Counted from the first letter of the stretch, positions 50,511 through 60,542 are shown. The stretch: DNA of 64,000 nucleotides from Sphingobacterium detergens (GCF_003610355.1 NZ_RAPY01000001.1:1054001-1118000); one strand, 5' to 3'. Numbers and translations: made by a program. The notes: generated from the letters alone by a model not told the origin.

Positions 50511-51686
50511 ATGAAAAAACCCGAGCGCTATAAAATTAACACAACCTCCTTTTCCTATTATTGGAGCAAGGGTATCGGTGCGAAGTTACTAGATAAGTTG
50601 CCCAATAAACCAAATCTGGCTGATGCGGATCAATATATTCCATTGTTATATCAATACGATGAGGCCTGTGACCGATTGGTAGAACATTTACATCTGAAAA
50701 TTGGCTTTACAAAAGGGCAACAATTGATTCGGGATTACCTGCAGGGCAAAGCCATCGAAAGCATTTACGATAAACTGATTTCGGATTTTATGGACACCTT
50801 GGCTATAGAGCCTCAATGGCTCGATTGGCAGAAAGTACAACAGGGAATTGCGCTCAGTCAGCGCTCAGGATTGACTGGACTCATTGTATTACGCGATTAT
50901 TGTCTCATGGGTGGTTATGAATCCAGCGCGATCAACAAACCCTTGATTTTTACTGGAGCACTTAAAAAAGGCGCTGTCAAACGCTTAACCGAGACGGTAA
51001 CATTTTGGGTCGACATCACCGCTGACCAGGCATTGCGAAAAGGTGGTATTGGCTTTGAAGCCATTCTATTGACGCGATGTATCCATTCCTTCGCACGCTT
51101 GAATATATTGAAACATGGCGATTGGGTCACTGAAAAATGGGGTATCCCTTTAAATATGTGGGATATGTTGGCAACAAACTTAGGTTTTTCATTAGTTTAC
51201 CTAATAGGTCTTAAACAAATGAAATTCAATTTATTAGAAAGCGAAATAAATGGAATTATGCACCTTTGGAAGTATATCGGGAGCTTATTGGGTATTCCAT
51301 TGAATCTGCTTCCAGACACAGAGGAAGAAGCCATCAAAGCCCTATACTATTGGACCATGACCCAAAAAGAAGGCGATCAGGACAGCATTGCATTAGCCCA
51401 GGCCCTTATGGAAGAACCCGTACATGCAGCTTACCCGACAAACAAGTTTGGCAGAAAATTAATGCGGGAGGTACATTTGTACTATAACAACTATCTCCTG
51501 GGCAATTACTCCTGCAACCTATTGGGATTGGAAAAGACAACGATCGGTAAGATTGCCTACTTCAACATGCTTAAAAACAAAAAAGAAAATAGCCAGATCC
51601 TAAAGGATGAGGTTAGACAGCAACAAATACGGAAAGGCCGAAAAGTCCATGAGGGAGTCAAAGAGATCTATTTGAAATACAACTAG
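50511..51686 (+). CDS. Oxygenase MpaB/DUF2236 family protein
   Basis: 391 aa helical protein of the DUF2236 group, which includes rubber oxygenase (Lcp) and MpaB-like heme oxygenases. Typical features are GLTGLIVLRDYCLMGGYESSAINKPLIFTG (N-terminal core), KRLTETVTFWVDITAD (helix with Arg/Thr), and LTRCIHSFARLNILK, whose His may be the proximal heme ligand by analogy with Lcp. The substrate is unknown; family members cleave or oxidise alkenes and other hydrophobic compounds. It follows two small genes of unknown function by about 60 bp and overlaps the convergent recR end by four bases. Confidence 0.7.
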   Translation: MKKPERYKINTTSFSYYWSKGIGAKLLDKLPNKPNLADADQYIPLLYQYDEACDRLVEHLHLKIGFTKGQQLIRDYLQGKAIESIYDKLISDFMDTLAIEPQWLDWQKVQQGIALSQRSGLTGLIVLRDYCLMGGYESSAINKPLIFTGALKKGAVKRLTETVTFWVDITADQALRKGGIGFEAILLTRCIHSFARLNILKHGDWVTEKWGIPLNMWDMLATNLGFSLVYLIGLKQMKFNLLESEINGIMHLWKYIGSLLGIPLNLLPDTEEEAIKALYYWTMTQKEGDQDSIALAQALMEEPVHAAYPTNKFGRKLMREVHLYYNNYLLGNYSCNLLGLEKTTIGKIAYFNMLKNKKENSQILKDEVRQQQIRKGRKVHEGVKEIYLKYN

Positions 51687-52297
51687 CCAACATGCCGTTC
51701 GTAAGGTACCCTGGTAGCGATTGACCGGCCCAAGGTCAGCTCATCGACATATTCCAATTCACCCCCAAATGCGATACCGCGCGCGATTGTTGTAATCTTG
51801 ATATTAAACTCGCGCAATTTCCGGTATAGATAAAAGATGGTTGTGTCCCCTTCCATCGTTGCTGAAAGCGCTAAAATAACCTCCTCAACACCACCCCGTT
51901 GAATACGGTTGAGTAATCCTTCGATTTTAAGGTCAGCAGGACCTATTCCGTCCATTGGCGAAATCAGTCCCCCTAATACATGATAAACACCTTGGTAAGA
52001 ATTTGTGTTTTCGATGGCCATAACATCACGTGTATCTTCCACCACGCAGATGAGGCTCTTTTCACGTTTAAACGATCCACATATTTCACAGGTCGCATGA
52101 TCGGAAATATTAAAACATTCCTGGCAATATTGAATATCTTCTTTCAACCGGTCGATGGACGCCGTAAAACGGGCCACCTCGGGATCGGATTGCTTCAATA
52201 AATGCAAGACCAGCCTTAGGGCTGTCTTTTGTCCCACACCCGGTAATTTACCAAATTCCGCAACCGCGTTCTCAAGAAGTTTAGAAGAAAAATTCAT
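51683..52297 (-). CDS. recR: Recombination mediator RecR
   Basis: 204 aa, normal length. HhH N-terminus (LGKLPGVGQKTALRLVLHLL-type), a C4 zinc finger CQECFNISDHATCEIC, a Toprim domain starting CVVEDTRDVMAIENT, the LGGLISPMDGIGP loop, and a C-terminal Walker-B-like part. With RecF/RecO it loads RecA at single-stranded DNA gaps. It ends in a four-base overlap with the convergent oxygenase gene and is divergent from the LOG gene. Single gene. Confidence 0.95.
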   Translation of the reverse strand: MNFSSKLLENAVAEFGKLPGVGQKTALRLVLHLLKQSDPEVARFTASIDRLKEDIQYCQECFNISDHATCEICGSFKREKSLICVVEDTRDVMAIENTNSYQGVYHVLGGLISPMDGIGPADLKIEGLLNRIQRGGVEEVILALSATMEGDTTIFYLYRKLREFNIKITTIARGIAFGGELEYVDELTLGRSIATRVPYERHVG

Positions 52298-52407
52298 AAT
52301 GCAAATGTAAGAATAATCGTAAAAAGTAGCTAGTATTAAAAAAATAGCTATATTGTATTCCTTTTTGAAAAAAATGGGTTTTAGAAATTAAATGTATAAC
52401 GTTATAT

Positions 52408-53118
52408 ATGGACATTACAAAAGAAGATAAAATTATCCGCGCTTTTGAGAACAAAACATGGCAGGAAATTAAGGTTAAAGATTCATGGCAGATTTTTAAA
52501 GTCATGTCAGAATTTGTGGACGGGTTTGAAAAATTGGCTAAAATTGGCCCCTGTGTATCCATATTTGGTTCGGCACGCACACCACGTGAACACAAATATT
52601 ATCAAATGGCTGTAGATATCGCTGCGCTACTAACTGAACGTGGATATGGTATTATATCTGGAGGTGGCCCAGGGATTATGGAAGCCGCGAATAAAGGTGC
52701 TTATGAGTCTGGCGGAAAATCCGTGGGTTTGAATATTGAACTTCCATTTGAACAATTTCACAACAAATATATTGATCGGGATAAACTACTTGAGTTCAAA
52801 TACTTTTTTGTACGAAAAGTAATGTTTATGAAATACTCCCAAGGTTATATCGTTATGCCTGGTGGCTTTGGAACAATGGATGAACTCTTTGAAGCGATTA
52901 CCTTGATTCAAACAGGTAAGATTGCCCGCTTCCCAATTGTATTGGTTGGTTCAGAGTACTGGAAAGGCCTTATGGACTGGGTGCAAAATACCATGTTATC
53001 AAACAAATATATCAGTGAAGAAGATCTCAAACTTTATCGCATCGTTGATACAGCTGAAGAAGCAGCAGATCATATCTTCCGTTTCTATGATAAGTATCTG
53101 TTGAAACCAAACTTCTAA
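52408..53118 (+). CDS. LOG family (TIGR00730-type) nucleotide-binding protein
   Basis: 236 aa Rossmann-fold protein of the lysine-decarboxylase-like/LOG family. Motifs SGGGPGIMEAANKGAYESGG and MPGGFGTMDELFEA match the PGGxGTxxE signature of cytokinin riboside 5'-monophosphate phosphoribohydrolases (LOG) and of bacterial nucleotide 5'-monophosphate nucleosidases (PpnN-like). It probably cleaves an AMP-like nucleotide to base plus ribose 5-phosphate. The N-terminal extension of about 45 residues precedes the Rossmann core (CVSIFGSARTPREHKYY). Terminator at 53144-53178. Confidence 0.88.
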   Translation: MDITKEDKIIRAFENKTWQEIKVKDSWQIFKVMSEFVDGFEKLAKIGPCVSIFGSARTPREHKYYQMAVDIAALLTERGYGIISGGGPGIMEAANKGAYESGGKSVGLNIELPFEQFHNKYIDRDKLLEFKYFFVRKVMFMKYSQGYIVMPGGFGTMDELFEAITLIQTGKIARFPIVLVGSEYWKGLMDWVQNTMLSNKYISEEDLKLYRIVDTAEEAADHIFRFYDKYLLKPNF

Positions 53119-53143
53119 TCGCTATAACATTAAATAAAACAGA

Positions 53144-53178
53144 AAAAAGAGTATCTAAGCAATTTGGATACTCTTTTT
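53144..53178 (+). terminator. Terminator after the LOG gene
   Basis: AAAAAGAGTATC pairs with GATACTCTTTTT (12 bp, 11-nt loop) ending in a T-run. Confidence 0.88.
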
Positions 53179-53848
53179 GTGTTTTTGTGCACTCGTACTC
53201 GTCCTCTATTCGCAGCCTTCCATCTTAATGAAAACCAGGCCTATCCTAGCATTAAAGCTTTTTTTTCGCATTGATACGACTACCTCACTTCGTGTTTGTC
53301 AGGCATAAATAAACAGCATTTTAACCTTAAACAAAAAGAAATATTTCAAATACATCAGTTAAAAAAAGCACAACATATCTGTTCGTTCGATGCAGATATA
53401 TAGCGGTCTCACTTCCGCAGTACAGATATAGTACCTCTTAAGTACAGATAAAGCACTATTTTGTTACAAAACGAAATGTACTTTAACAGTACTTTAAACG
53501 AGGTATTAGACTACTGAAAACGGATAAAATACAAAAATTGATGCCTTAATTCATTTTAACTACTAGATAACCAAACCTAACACAATAAAGCGCATACAGC
53601 TGTATATAAGAGCAGCGTCCACCACTACGATTATTCATCCTTTCAGATCTTCTAACCAAGCTCAACGCCTAGCTTATTTACTGAAAAACGAACTATAGTC
53701 CGGGAGACCAAAACAGACAATACCTTATACAATTGGGCTGGCAATATTAATTTTAAAAATTGGAATATTCCTAATTTAGTAACTACATTTACAACACAAA
53801 TTATATAGTCAGATAACATAACCGAAGAAAAACAGATTATTGTCTCAG
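53179..53848. other. Long intergenic region upstream of the ECF sigma/SusCD locus
   Basis: 670 bp without a supportable gene. It contains three copies of a short element near GYACAGATATAG (53391-53455, separate entry) and a 12-bp palindrome ATACAGCTGTAT (53594-53605). Promoter elements for the sigma gene are presumably here, but no full consensus was found. Confidence 0.4.
53391..53455 (+). repeat. Three direct copies of a TACAGATA-type element
   Basis: TGCAGATATATAGC (53391), TACAGATATAGTAC (53421) and TACAGATAAAGCAC (53442), spaced 30 and 21 bp, i.e. near three and two DNA helix turns. The layout suits binding sites for one regulator on one face of the DNA. Inference only. Confidence 0.4.
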
Positions 53849-54406
53849 ATGAAAGATAGTGGGAGCCATTCGGATGAAGAGTTGATTCTATTGATTCAAC
53901 AGGATGATAATATCGCTTTTGAAGCATTGTATGAGCGCTACTGGAAGAAGCTCTACTATCAGGCTGCCCGAAAAACAGATTCGCTGGAGGACGCACAGGA
54001 AATCGTTCAGAATATCTTCACCTCTATTTGGCTCCGAAGACAGCAATTGCATATAGAGAGCAATGTCTCCTCCTATCTCGCAGTCGCTGTGAAATACAAG
54101 GTCTTTAAATATCTGGCACAGCGTTATAAACGAGAAGCCTTTCAGCAGGATAATGATTGGGTAGATTTTGATAACTCCACCGAAGATTGGCTTCAATTTG
54201 AGGAATTGCGGGCCCGATTGGAACAAGTTGTCTCAACCTTGCCTGAGAAATGCCAGCTTATTTTCAAACTATCCCGTGAACAAGGGCTGACTTACAAACA
54301 AATTGCGGATGAACTTGATATCTCCGTGAAGACAGTTGAAACCCAATTAAGTCGTGCCCTAAAAAAAATACGGGCTGGTATTCAGCGCTTTCTGATTACT
54401 TTATAA
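53849..54406 (+). CDS. ECF-type RNA polymerase sigma factor
   Basis: 185 aa from the ATG at 53849 (a TTG nine bases upstream is the alternative). Region 2: DEELILLIQQDDNIAFEALYERYWKKLYYQAARKT, then AQEIVQNIFTSIWLRR. Region 4 HTH: LPEKCQLIFKLSREQGLTYKQIADELDISVKTVETQLSRALKKI. It belongs to the Bacteroidota FecI-like group paired with FecR anti-sigma proteins; it most likely directs transcription of the SusC/SusD genes downstream, as in trans-envelope signalling from a TonB-dependent receptor. Followed after 67 bp by fecR. Confidence 0.93.
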   Translation: MKDSGSHSDEELILLIQQDDNIAFEALYERYWKKLYYQAARKTDSLEDAQEIVQNIFTSIWLRRQQLHIESNVSSYLAVAVKYKVFKYLAQRYKREAFQQDNDWVDFDNSTEDWLQFEELRARLEQVVSTLPEKCQLIFKLSREQGLTYKQIADELDISVKTVETQLSRALKKIRAGIQRFLITL

Positions 54407-54473
54407 TTTTTTTCACCCCTGCTGTCAGGGTACCTCCATATTTCGGGAACTATATAGAAAATAACCCCTAAAT

Positions 54474-55613
54474 ATGGTTGATAACAATCAATTTGAAATT
54501 AAGCAATTAGCTTATAAATGGCTTCAAGGCACCTGTACGGAAGAAGAAGAGGCGTATTTACTGCAATGGTATAAAGAAAATAGTGAAGAACCCCTCCCTA
54601 TTCCCGAGCAAATCGCAACAAGTGAGCAAGAGCTTAAGGAACGTTTATTTTCGAATATCAAGCAGCAAATAGAAAGCTCCAAAATCAAACCGATTTCCAG
54701 ATGGTACAAATTGGCTGGAATTGCTGCGGCATTGTTACTCTTATTTGGACTTCCACTCTATCTCGTACAGCACACGGACTATGAGCAAGTAACGAAAATA
54801 GCTACAGTTCAAAAAGAGGTTCATCCTGGGACAAAAGCTGCTGTATTAACCTTAGCAGATGGAACCAAAATAGATCTATCCGACAATAAACAGCATATTC
54901 TCCATCAAGATGCAAAGGTAAAGATCACGACGACTGCCGAAGGTACGGTTCAATATCAGTTTACCGCCGGTAACAGTAATCCTGGTCATAGAACAAATAC
55001 CATAGAAACACCAATTGGTACAGAATATAATATCATACTTGCAGATGGCAGTAAGGTATGGTTAAATGCTGGCTCCAAACTGACCTTTCCCGAGACTTTC
55101 GCATCCAACAACAGGGAGGTAACATTGTCCGGTGAAGCTTATTTTGAGGTTACACCAGATAAGAAAAAACCCTTCTACGTCAATGCAGACCAGCAGATCA
55201 TCCGGGTTTTCGGAACGCATTTTAATGTACAGTCTTATCCGAACGAGAACAACAGGACCACCCTTGTCGAAGGTTCAGTACAGGTGACACAATCTGGTCA
55301 ATCCAAGATGTTAAAACCAGGTCAGGCCGCATTTAGCAGGAATAACAATTTATTTGTCCAGGACGTGAACATTGAAGAAGCGATAGCCTGGAAAAATGGC
55401 TTCTTCTATTTCGAATCTACACCGGTCAAGGAAGCCCTTTCCGCTATAAAACGTTGGTATAATGTGGATATCATCTACAAAGGAACCAATGAAAAACGTG
55501 AACTGACCGGAAAAATAAAACGCAACTCCACCGCGCAACAATTGATTGAAACACTCAACTTCCTAGATATTAAATGCCAATTAAAAAACAACAAAATTGA
55601 AGTAGAACTCTAA
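54474..55613 (+). CDS. FecR-type anti-sigma factor
   Basis: 379 aa. Cytoplasmic N-terminal sigma-binding part (LAYKWLQGTCTEEEEAYLLQWY), one membrane helix at about 81-98 (LAGIAAALLLLFGLPLYLV), and a periplasmic FecR domain with ETPIGTEYNIILADGSKVWLNAGSKLTFPE and EAYFEVTPDKKKPFYVNA; the C-terminal DUF4974 (YFESTPVKEALSAIKRWYNVDIIYKG) contacts the SusC signalling domain. It transmits a substrate signal from the STN domain of the adjacent SusC to the ECF sigma factor. Standard operon partner of the gene at 53849. Confidence 0.92.
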   Translation: MVDNNQFEIKQLAYKWLQGTCTEEEEAYLLQWYKENSEEPLPIPEQIATSEQELKERLFSNIKQQIESSKIKPISRWYKLAGIAAALLLLFGLPLYLVQHTDYEQVTKIATVQKEVHPGTKAAVLTLADGTKIDLSDNKQHILHQDAKVKITTTAEGTVQYQFTAGNSNPGHRTNTIETPIGTEYNIILADGSKVWLNAGSKLTFPETFASNNREVTLSGEAYFEVTPDKKKPFYVNADQQIIRVFGTHFNVQSYPNENNRTTLVEGSVQVTQSGQSKMLKPGQAAFSRNNNLFVQDVNIEEAIAWKNGFFYFESTPVKEALSAIKRWYNVDIIYKGTNEKRELTGKIKRNSTAQQLIETLNFLDIKCQLKNNKIEVEL

Positions 55614-55649
55614 CGTATAAAAATATAGAACACATTTACCAACTAAATT

Positions 55650-58600
55650 ATGTATAAAGTTACAACGAATCATTTTGCGCATAAACGGGCAAAACTATTT
55701 GGTGCCCTACTTGCCATCCAGTGCCTAGCGACTGTAAATAACAAGGCTATCGCCTTGGTGAGTCAATCCAAAATTAAATTACATGACAAAGAATATACAT
55801 TAGCAAAGTTTGCGCGAGAAATCGAACGGCAAAGTTCCTATGTATTTCTTTACGACAATTCTCAGATCAATGACAATCAAAAGATTTTGATCCATCATAC
55901 GGACGGCTCCATTGAAGAAATTTTGAATGATAACCTAAAAGAACTATCGTATTCGTACAAAATCGTCAACAACACCATCGTATTAAAGAGGAAAATTGAT
56001 ATAGCCCAGGCAAATAATCAGACTGTCCAACAGCTGATCAAAGGGAAAGTCGTTGATATGGACGGAAAACCGCTAGCGGGCGTCACCATCCGAAATATTG
56101 ATAATGGCCGCCAGGCCGAAACCAACAGTAAAGGCGAGTTTAGTATAGAAGGCGCACCGACACAACAACTAAGCTTTAGTTCTGTAGGTTATGAAACAGT
56201 AAATAATACGATCAGCAACAGCAACCCCTTGACGATTCAACTGAAAACGGCAAATAATCAACTGGAACAGATCGTTGTGATAGGTTTTGGAACGCAGAAG
56301 AAGAAAGATATTACCGGAGCGATTGCTACCATGAACACAAAGGATATTGAAGACAGACCGGTAACCCAGTTAGCTAGCGCCATGGAAGGGAAAATGGCTG
56401 GAGTAGAAATCGTCAAATCCTCGGGTCAGCCACAGGCTGGTTTCTCTATCCGTGTACGCGGAACGTCGACTATCACGGCCGGTAGCAACCCCTTGTATAT
56501 TCTGGATGGTGTTCCTACAGAAAATATCTCCGAACTCAATCCTTCAGATATACAGAGCATCTCGGTGTTAAAAGATGCCGCATCTGCAGCTGTCTACGGT
56601 TCTTCGGGTGCCAATGGCGTCGTCCTCATTACAACCAAACGGGGGAATAATGGCAAAACATTAGTAAATTTCGAAACTTATCAGGGTTTTTCAACAATCT
56701 GGAAAAGACCAAAGGTATTAAATGCTGCGCAATACAAAGATCTGATGACCGAAGTTGGAGAAACAGCCGATTGGTCCAAATATTCAGCAGATACCAATTG
56801 GCCAGATCAATTGTTCCGCACGGGGCATAGCCAAAAATATCAGGCCTCTGTACGTGGTGGTGATGAAAAGACCGGGTTTTACATCTCAGGATCGTATCAG
56901 AAAGATAATGGTACCGTCATTACAAATACAGTCAACAAAGTCAATTTCAAAGTCAATCTCGATCATCAGATCAACAAGATATTCAAAGTAGGAACGAGCA
57001 TGTCTTATAACCGCTGGTATGATGTGGATATTCCCGAAAATACACGGAATGGTGTTATTATGAATGCTTATTTAGGTTCCCCAGTGATTGGAATCTACGG
57101 TGACAAAGGTGCATTTACCGTAGACCCTTTTTATACAGACCTTGATAATCCTGTAGCATTGGCTACCGGAAATGAACATTCTTATGTCAACAACAGATTC
57201 ACCGGAAATATCTTTGCTGAGGCGAATATCCTCCCTGAACTAAAATTCAAAACTTTATTTGGCTACGAGAAATACAACAATCAATACCGTAGTTTTGTCG
57301 ATCCATTTCGTACTACCGAAGGCCGGAAATATAAGGGAATGGCCCAGCTGGACCAGCAGGATAATCAGTATTGGATGTCTGAAAACACCCTAAACTATGA
57401 TAAGACATTCAATGAAAAACATCACTTCACCGGTTTATTGGGGTATATTACCACCAAAACACAAACAACAGGTTCAAGTATAAGTACGCAGAACTTCGCC
57501 AATCCAGCGATCCATACCGTTAATGGCGGATCGATGATTACAAGAATGCCTACTGCAAAGGATGCTACAATCACGACCGTTTCTGGTATCGCCAAAATCG
57601 GTTATGATTATAATGGCACCTATTTATTTACAGCCAATTTAAGAGCAGATGCATCTTCGGTATTTGGCCCCAACAACCGCTGGGGCTATTTCCCTTCCTT
57701 TTCAGCAGGCTGGCGCATATCAAATGAGGGTTTCTTCCAAGCCTGGAAAAATACAGTCAACGATTTAAAGATCAGAGCGAGCTGGGGTAAAGTCGGAAAC
57801 AGCCAGATACCGGCCTTCGCCTACCTTGGCTTAATAGATGTGACAGGATCGTACGTCATTGGCGATCAGGTTGTACCGGGCTACACACCAATCACGCTGG
57901 ACAACCCTAGCCTGAAATGGGAAACAACAAACCAGACGGATATTGGTCTTGATGCGAGTTTTCTAAACTCCCGATTGACTATTGCGGCAGACTATTACGC
58001 AAAAAAAACAGTAGGACTTTTACTTGATTCGCGTGTACCTTATAGTTCGGGATATGCCAAAGTCTTAAGGAACCTTGGCGATCTACAGAACAAAGGTTTT
58101 GAGTTTGAATTAAGTAGCCGGAATTTTGTCCAGGACTTCAAATGGAATACAACCCTAACCTTTGGTCTCAATCGCAACAAAGTTCTGAATATTGATGGCG
58201 GCACCTATTACGATGGTAATATTGACGGTCGTGGAAACAGTACCATCGCCAAAGAAGGCCTTGCTTTAGGCACCTTTTGGGGATACGTAGCCAAGGGTGT
58301 CAATCCGGAAACCGGCGATATGATCTATCAGATGGCTGATCCCGATGCAGGCCTTCAGACGAGCGATATGGCTGTTATTGGTAATGCTACACCTAAATTT
58401 TCTTACGGGATGACAAACGATTTCAGTTACAAAAACTTTAATTTATCTTTTTTCTTGCAAGGTGTACAGGGTAACGACATCCTCAATGCAACACGTATTT
58501 ATACAGAAGGTATGTGGGAGCCTCGAAACCAAAGTGCGGAAGTCCTTAACCGTTGGAGTCCAACAAATAAAAACAGCACGATACCACGTCCCGATTTAAA

Positions 58601-58919
58601 CACCACGGAGGATAATTACAATACCAAAATCTCTTCCCGGTTTGTTGAAAAGGGATCCTATCTCCGATTAAAATCGCTAACACTCGGCTATACCATACCC
58701 AAACAGGTCCTGGAGAAATGGAAAATTAATAAGCTGCGTTTCTACGTGACCGGTGAAAACCTATTGACTTTTACCAAGTACTCCGGTTTGGATCCCGAGG
58801 TCAGTATGTACAGTGCAACCAATCAAGAAGTTGTGAGCTCCAATATGTCTCCGGGTATTGATTTCGGTACTTCACCACAGGCACGCACCTTTATTGTTGG
58901 TTTAAACTTAACCTTTTAA
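55650..58919 (+). CDS. SusC/RagA-type TonB-linked outer-membrane transporter with STN domain
   Basis: 1089 aa. Signal region MYKVTTNHFAHKRAKLFGALLAIQCLATVNNKAIA; STN (secretin/TonB short N-terminal) signalling domain about 40-115 (LAKFAREIERQSSYVFLYD); CarboxypepD_reg-like domain about 130-210 (IKGKVVDMDGKPLAGVTI); TonB-box-like QIVVIGFGTQKKKDITGA; plug about 215-330 (SIRVRGTSTITAGSNPLYILDGVP, NGVVLITTK); then a 22-strand barrel ending in Phe. It imports an oligosaccharide or peptide-like substrate with the SusD lipoprotein and, through STN, reports to the FecR protein. The substrate is unknown. Confidence 0.95.
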   Translation: MYKVTTNHFAHKRAKLFGALLAIQCLATVNNKAIALVSQSKIKLHDKEYTLAKFAREIERQSSYVFLYDNSQINDNQKILIHHTDGSIEEILNDNLKELSYSYKIVNNTIVLKRKIDIAQANNQTVQQLIKGKVVDMDGKPLAGVTIRNIDNGRQAETNSKGEFSIEGAPTQQLSFSSVGYETVNNTISNSNPLTIQLKTANNQLEQIVVIGFGTQKKKDITGAIATMNTKDIEDRPVTQLASAMEGKMAGVEIVKSSGQPQAGFSIRVRGTSTITAGSNPLYILDGVPTENISELNPSDIQSISVLKDAASAAVYGSSGANGVVLITTKRGNNGKTLVNFETYQGFSTIWKRPKVLNAAQYKDLMTEVGETADWSKYSADTNWPDQLFRTGHSQKYQASVRGGDEKTGFYISGSYQKDNGTVITNTVNKVNFKVNLDHQINKIFKVGTSMSYNRWYDVDIPENTRNGVIMNAYLGSPVIGIYGDKGAFTVDPFYTDLDNPVALATGNEHSYVNNRFTGNIFAEANILPELKFKTLFGYEKYNNQYRSFVDPFRTTEGRKYKGMAQLDQQDNQYWMSENTLNYDKTFNEKHHFTGLLGYITTKTQTTGSSISTQNFANPAIHTVNGGSMITRMPTAKDATITTVSGIAKIGYDYNGTYLFTANLRADASSVFGPNNRWGYFPSFSAGWRISNEGFFQAWKNTVNDLKIRASWGKVGNSQIPAFAYLGLIDVTGSYVIGDQVVPGYTPITLDNPSLKWETTNQTDIGLDASFLNSRLTIAADYYAKKTVGLLLDSRVPYSSGYAKVLRNLGDLQNKGFEFELSSRNFVQDFKWNTTLTFGLNRNKVLNIDGGTYYDGNIDGRGNSTIAKEGLALGTFWGYVAKGVNPETGDMIYQMADPDAGLQTSDMAVIGNATPKFSYGMTNDFSYKNFNLSFFLQGVQGNDILNATRIYTEGMWEPRNQSAEVLNRWSPTNKNSTIPRPDLNTTEDNYNTKISSRFVEKGSYLRLKSLTLGYTIPKQVLEKWKINKLRFYVTGENLLTFTKYSGLDPEVSMYSATNQEVVSSNMSPGIDFGTSPQARTFIVGLNLTF

Positions 58920-58937
58920 CCATTTAATTTGAATAAC

Positions 58938-60488
58938 ATGAGATCTAATCTATATACGTCGCTCACAATAGCCTTAATGGCATCCCTATCCTTCACTTCC
59001 TGTAAGAAGTTTTTGGACGTACAACCAACATCTACGGTAACCAGTGAAAATGCTTACCTGACAGGTGATAATATCGAAAAAGCGATGAATGGCGCTTATA
59101 ATTCATTCATCGGAAATGGTACAAGACCAGGAAGTAATGCCAATTACTACCAATGGGAGATGATTTTACAAACTGATATCCGCTCTGACAATGCACACGC
59201 TGCGGGTGGTGGCGAGATTGACTTTGGGCAAATTGATTTCAACACCATCACCAATACCAATGATATGGTACGCAGGGACTGGGAAGAATTATATGGAGCC
59301 ATTTCAAAATGTAATATTGTCATTGACAATGTGGGAAAAGTCACTGACCCTACTTTTTCAGAAGAGCGGCGTAAACAAATTTTAGGGGAAGCCTCCTTTT
59401 TGAGAGCATTCCATTACTACCAGCTGGTCAAATTGTATGGTGGTGTTCCGCTGGAAAAACACTCGAACAGCACAGATCCAGAAGTCATCCGTATCAAAAG
59501 ATCAACTGTAGAAGAGGTTTATGACTTTATAGATTCGGATTTGCAAGTTGCCGTAAACAATCTACCTGACGGATTTGGCCAACCTTCCATCGACAAAGTT
59601 CGCGCAACAAAAGGTGCCGCAAATGCCCTCCTGACCAAGATATGGGCACAGCGCCCAGATCGGGATTACAACAAAGTTCTCCAATACGCAAATGCAGTAA
59701 TTAACGGAAAAGGTGGCTATCAACTGCTTCAAAACTATGCTGACCTCTTTGATGGCGCACACAACTACAATAATGAGTCAATTATAGAAATCCCATATGT
59801 TGCCGGAAGTCCCAATTTAAGTTGTTGGGGAGGTGCCTTCTTTTTCCCCGATCTGGATGGAAATGGACTGATCAATGAAAATGAATGGCGCAGATATGGC
59901 ACTCCTTCTAAAGATCTTGTAGATGCTTATGACAAAGCGGGTGACACCAAACGAAAAAATGCCAATATATGGTTCTTTTCTGTCCCTTGGGCTGATGAAT
60001 TCTGGAACCCTTGTGCAGATGGCAATACCAAAATCCCCTTTAATGTCAAACAAAAACACGCCAATAGTTTTCAGAGTGGAGACCACTTTTATTTACTGCG
60101 TCTAGCAGATATTGTTTTGTTAAAGGCTGAAGCTTTAAATGCCTTAGGCAATTCAAACGAAGCAATGAATACGCTTAACATCATCCGCCACCGCGCAGGG
60201 CTGCCCGATATCACAACAGGTAATGCAAGTCAGCTGAAATCTATTATACTCAATGAGCGCCGACTGGAACTTGCTTTCGAAGGACAACGTTGGGATGATC
60301 TAAATCGTTATGGTGTTACCGTGGACGTTATGAACAAGCTAAACGAGCTCAAGTTTACCTGTAACGAAGGAAATATAAGTACCCCTACTCCAATAAAATA
60401 TAATTTTAACCAAAATAGCCTCCTATTACCAATACCATTATTGGAAATGCAGGCAAACCCTAGCCTAACTCAAAATCCAGGCTATTAG
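58938..60488 (+). CDS. SusD/RagB-type surface lipoprotein
   Basis: 516 aa from the ATG at 58938 (a TTG nine bases upstream is less likely). Signal MRSNLYTSLTIALMASLSFTSC with lipobox TSC. SusD hallmark KKFLDVQPTSTVTSENAYLT, TPR-like helical domain, and the C-terminal family signature RRLELAFEGQRWDDLNRYG. It caps the SusC barrel and binds the substrate. It starts 18 bp after SusC stops. Although adjacent, the locus has no glycosidase, and its last gene is an acyltransferase, so the nutrient may not be a plain polysaccharide. Confidence 0.95.
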   Translation: MRSNLYTSLTIALMASLSFTSCKKFLDVQPTSTVTSENAYLTGDNIEKAMNGAYNSFIGNGTRPGSNANYYQWEMILQTDIRSDNAHAAGGGEIDFGQIDFNTITNTNDMVRRDWEELYGAISKCNIVIDNVGKVTDPTFSEERRKQILGEASFLRAFHYYQLVKLYGGVPLEKHSNSTDPEVIRIKRSTVEEVYDFIDSDLQVAVNNLPDGFGQPSIDKVRATKGAANALLTKIWAQRPDRDYNKVLQYANAVINGKGGYQLLQNYADLFDGAHNYNNESIIEIPYVAGSPNLSCWGGAFFFPDLDGNGLINENEWRRYGTPSKDLVDAYDKAGDTKRKNANIWFFSVPWADEFWNPCADGNTKIPFNVKQKHANSFQSGDHFYLLRLADIVLLKAEALNALGNSNEAMNTLNIIRHRAGLPDITTGNASQLKSIILNERRLELAFEGQRWDDLNRYGVTVDVMNKLNELKFTCNEGNISTPTPIKYNFNQNSLLLPIPLLEMQANPSLTQNPGY

Positions 60489-60500
60489 TGACCAACCCGA

Positions 60501-60542
60501 GGCCGCTTTAGTTGAACTGAATTTACTAAAGCGGCCTTTTTT
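60501..60542 (+). terminator. Terminator between SusD and the DUF5009 gene
   Basis: GGCCGCTTTAGT pairs perfectly with ACTAAAGCGGCC (12 bp, 12-nt loop), followed by six T. It ends 10 bp before the next start codon, so downstream expression must depend on readthrough or another promoter. Confidence 0.9.

Noticed and set aside
53391-53455. Short CRISPR-like array
   Set aside because: Only three imperfect 14-bp copies with unequal 7-16-bp gaps and no cas genes nearby.
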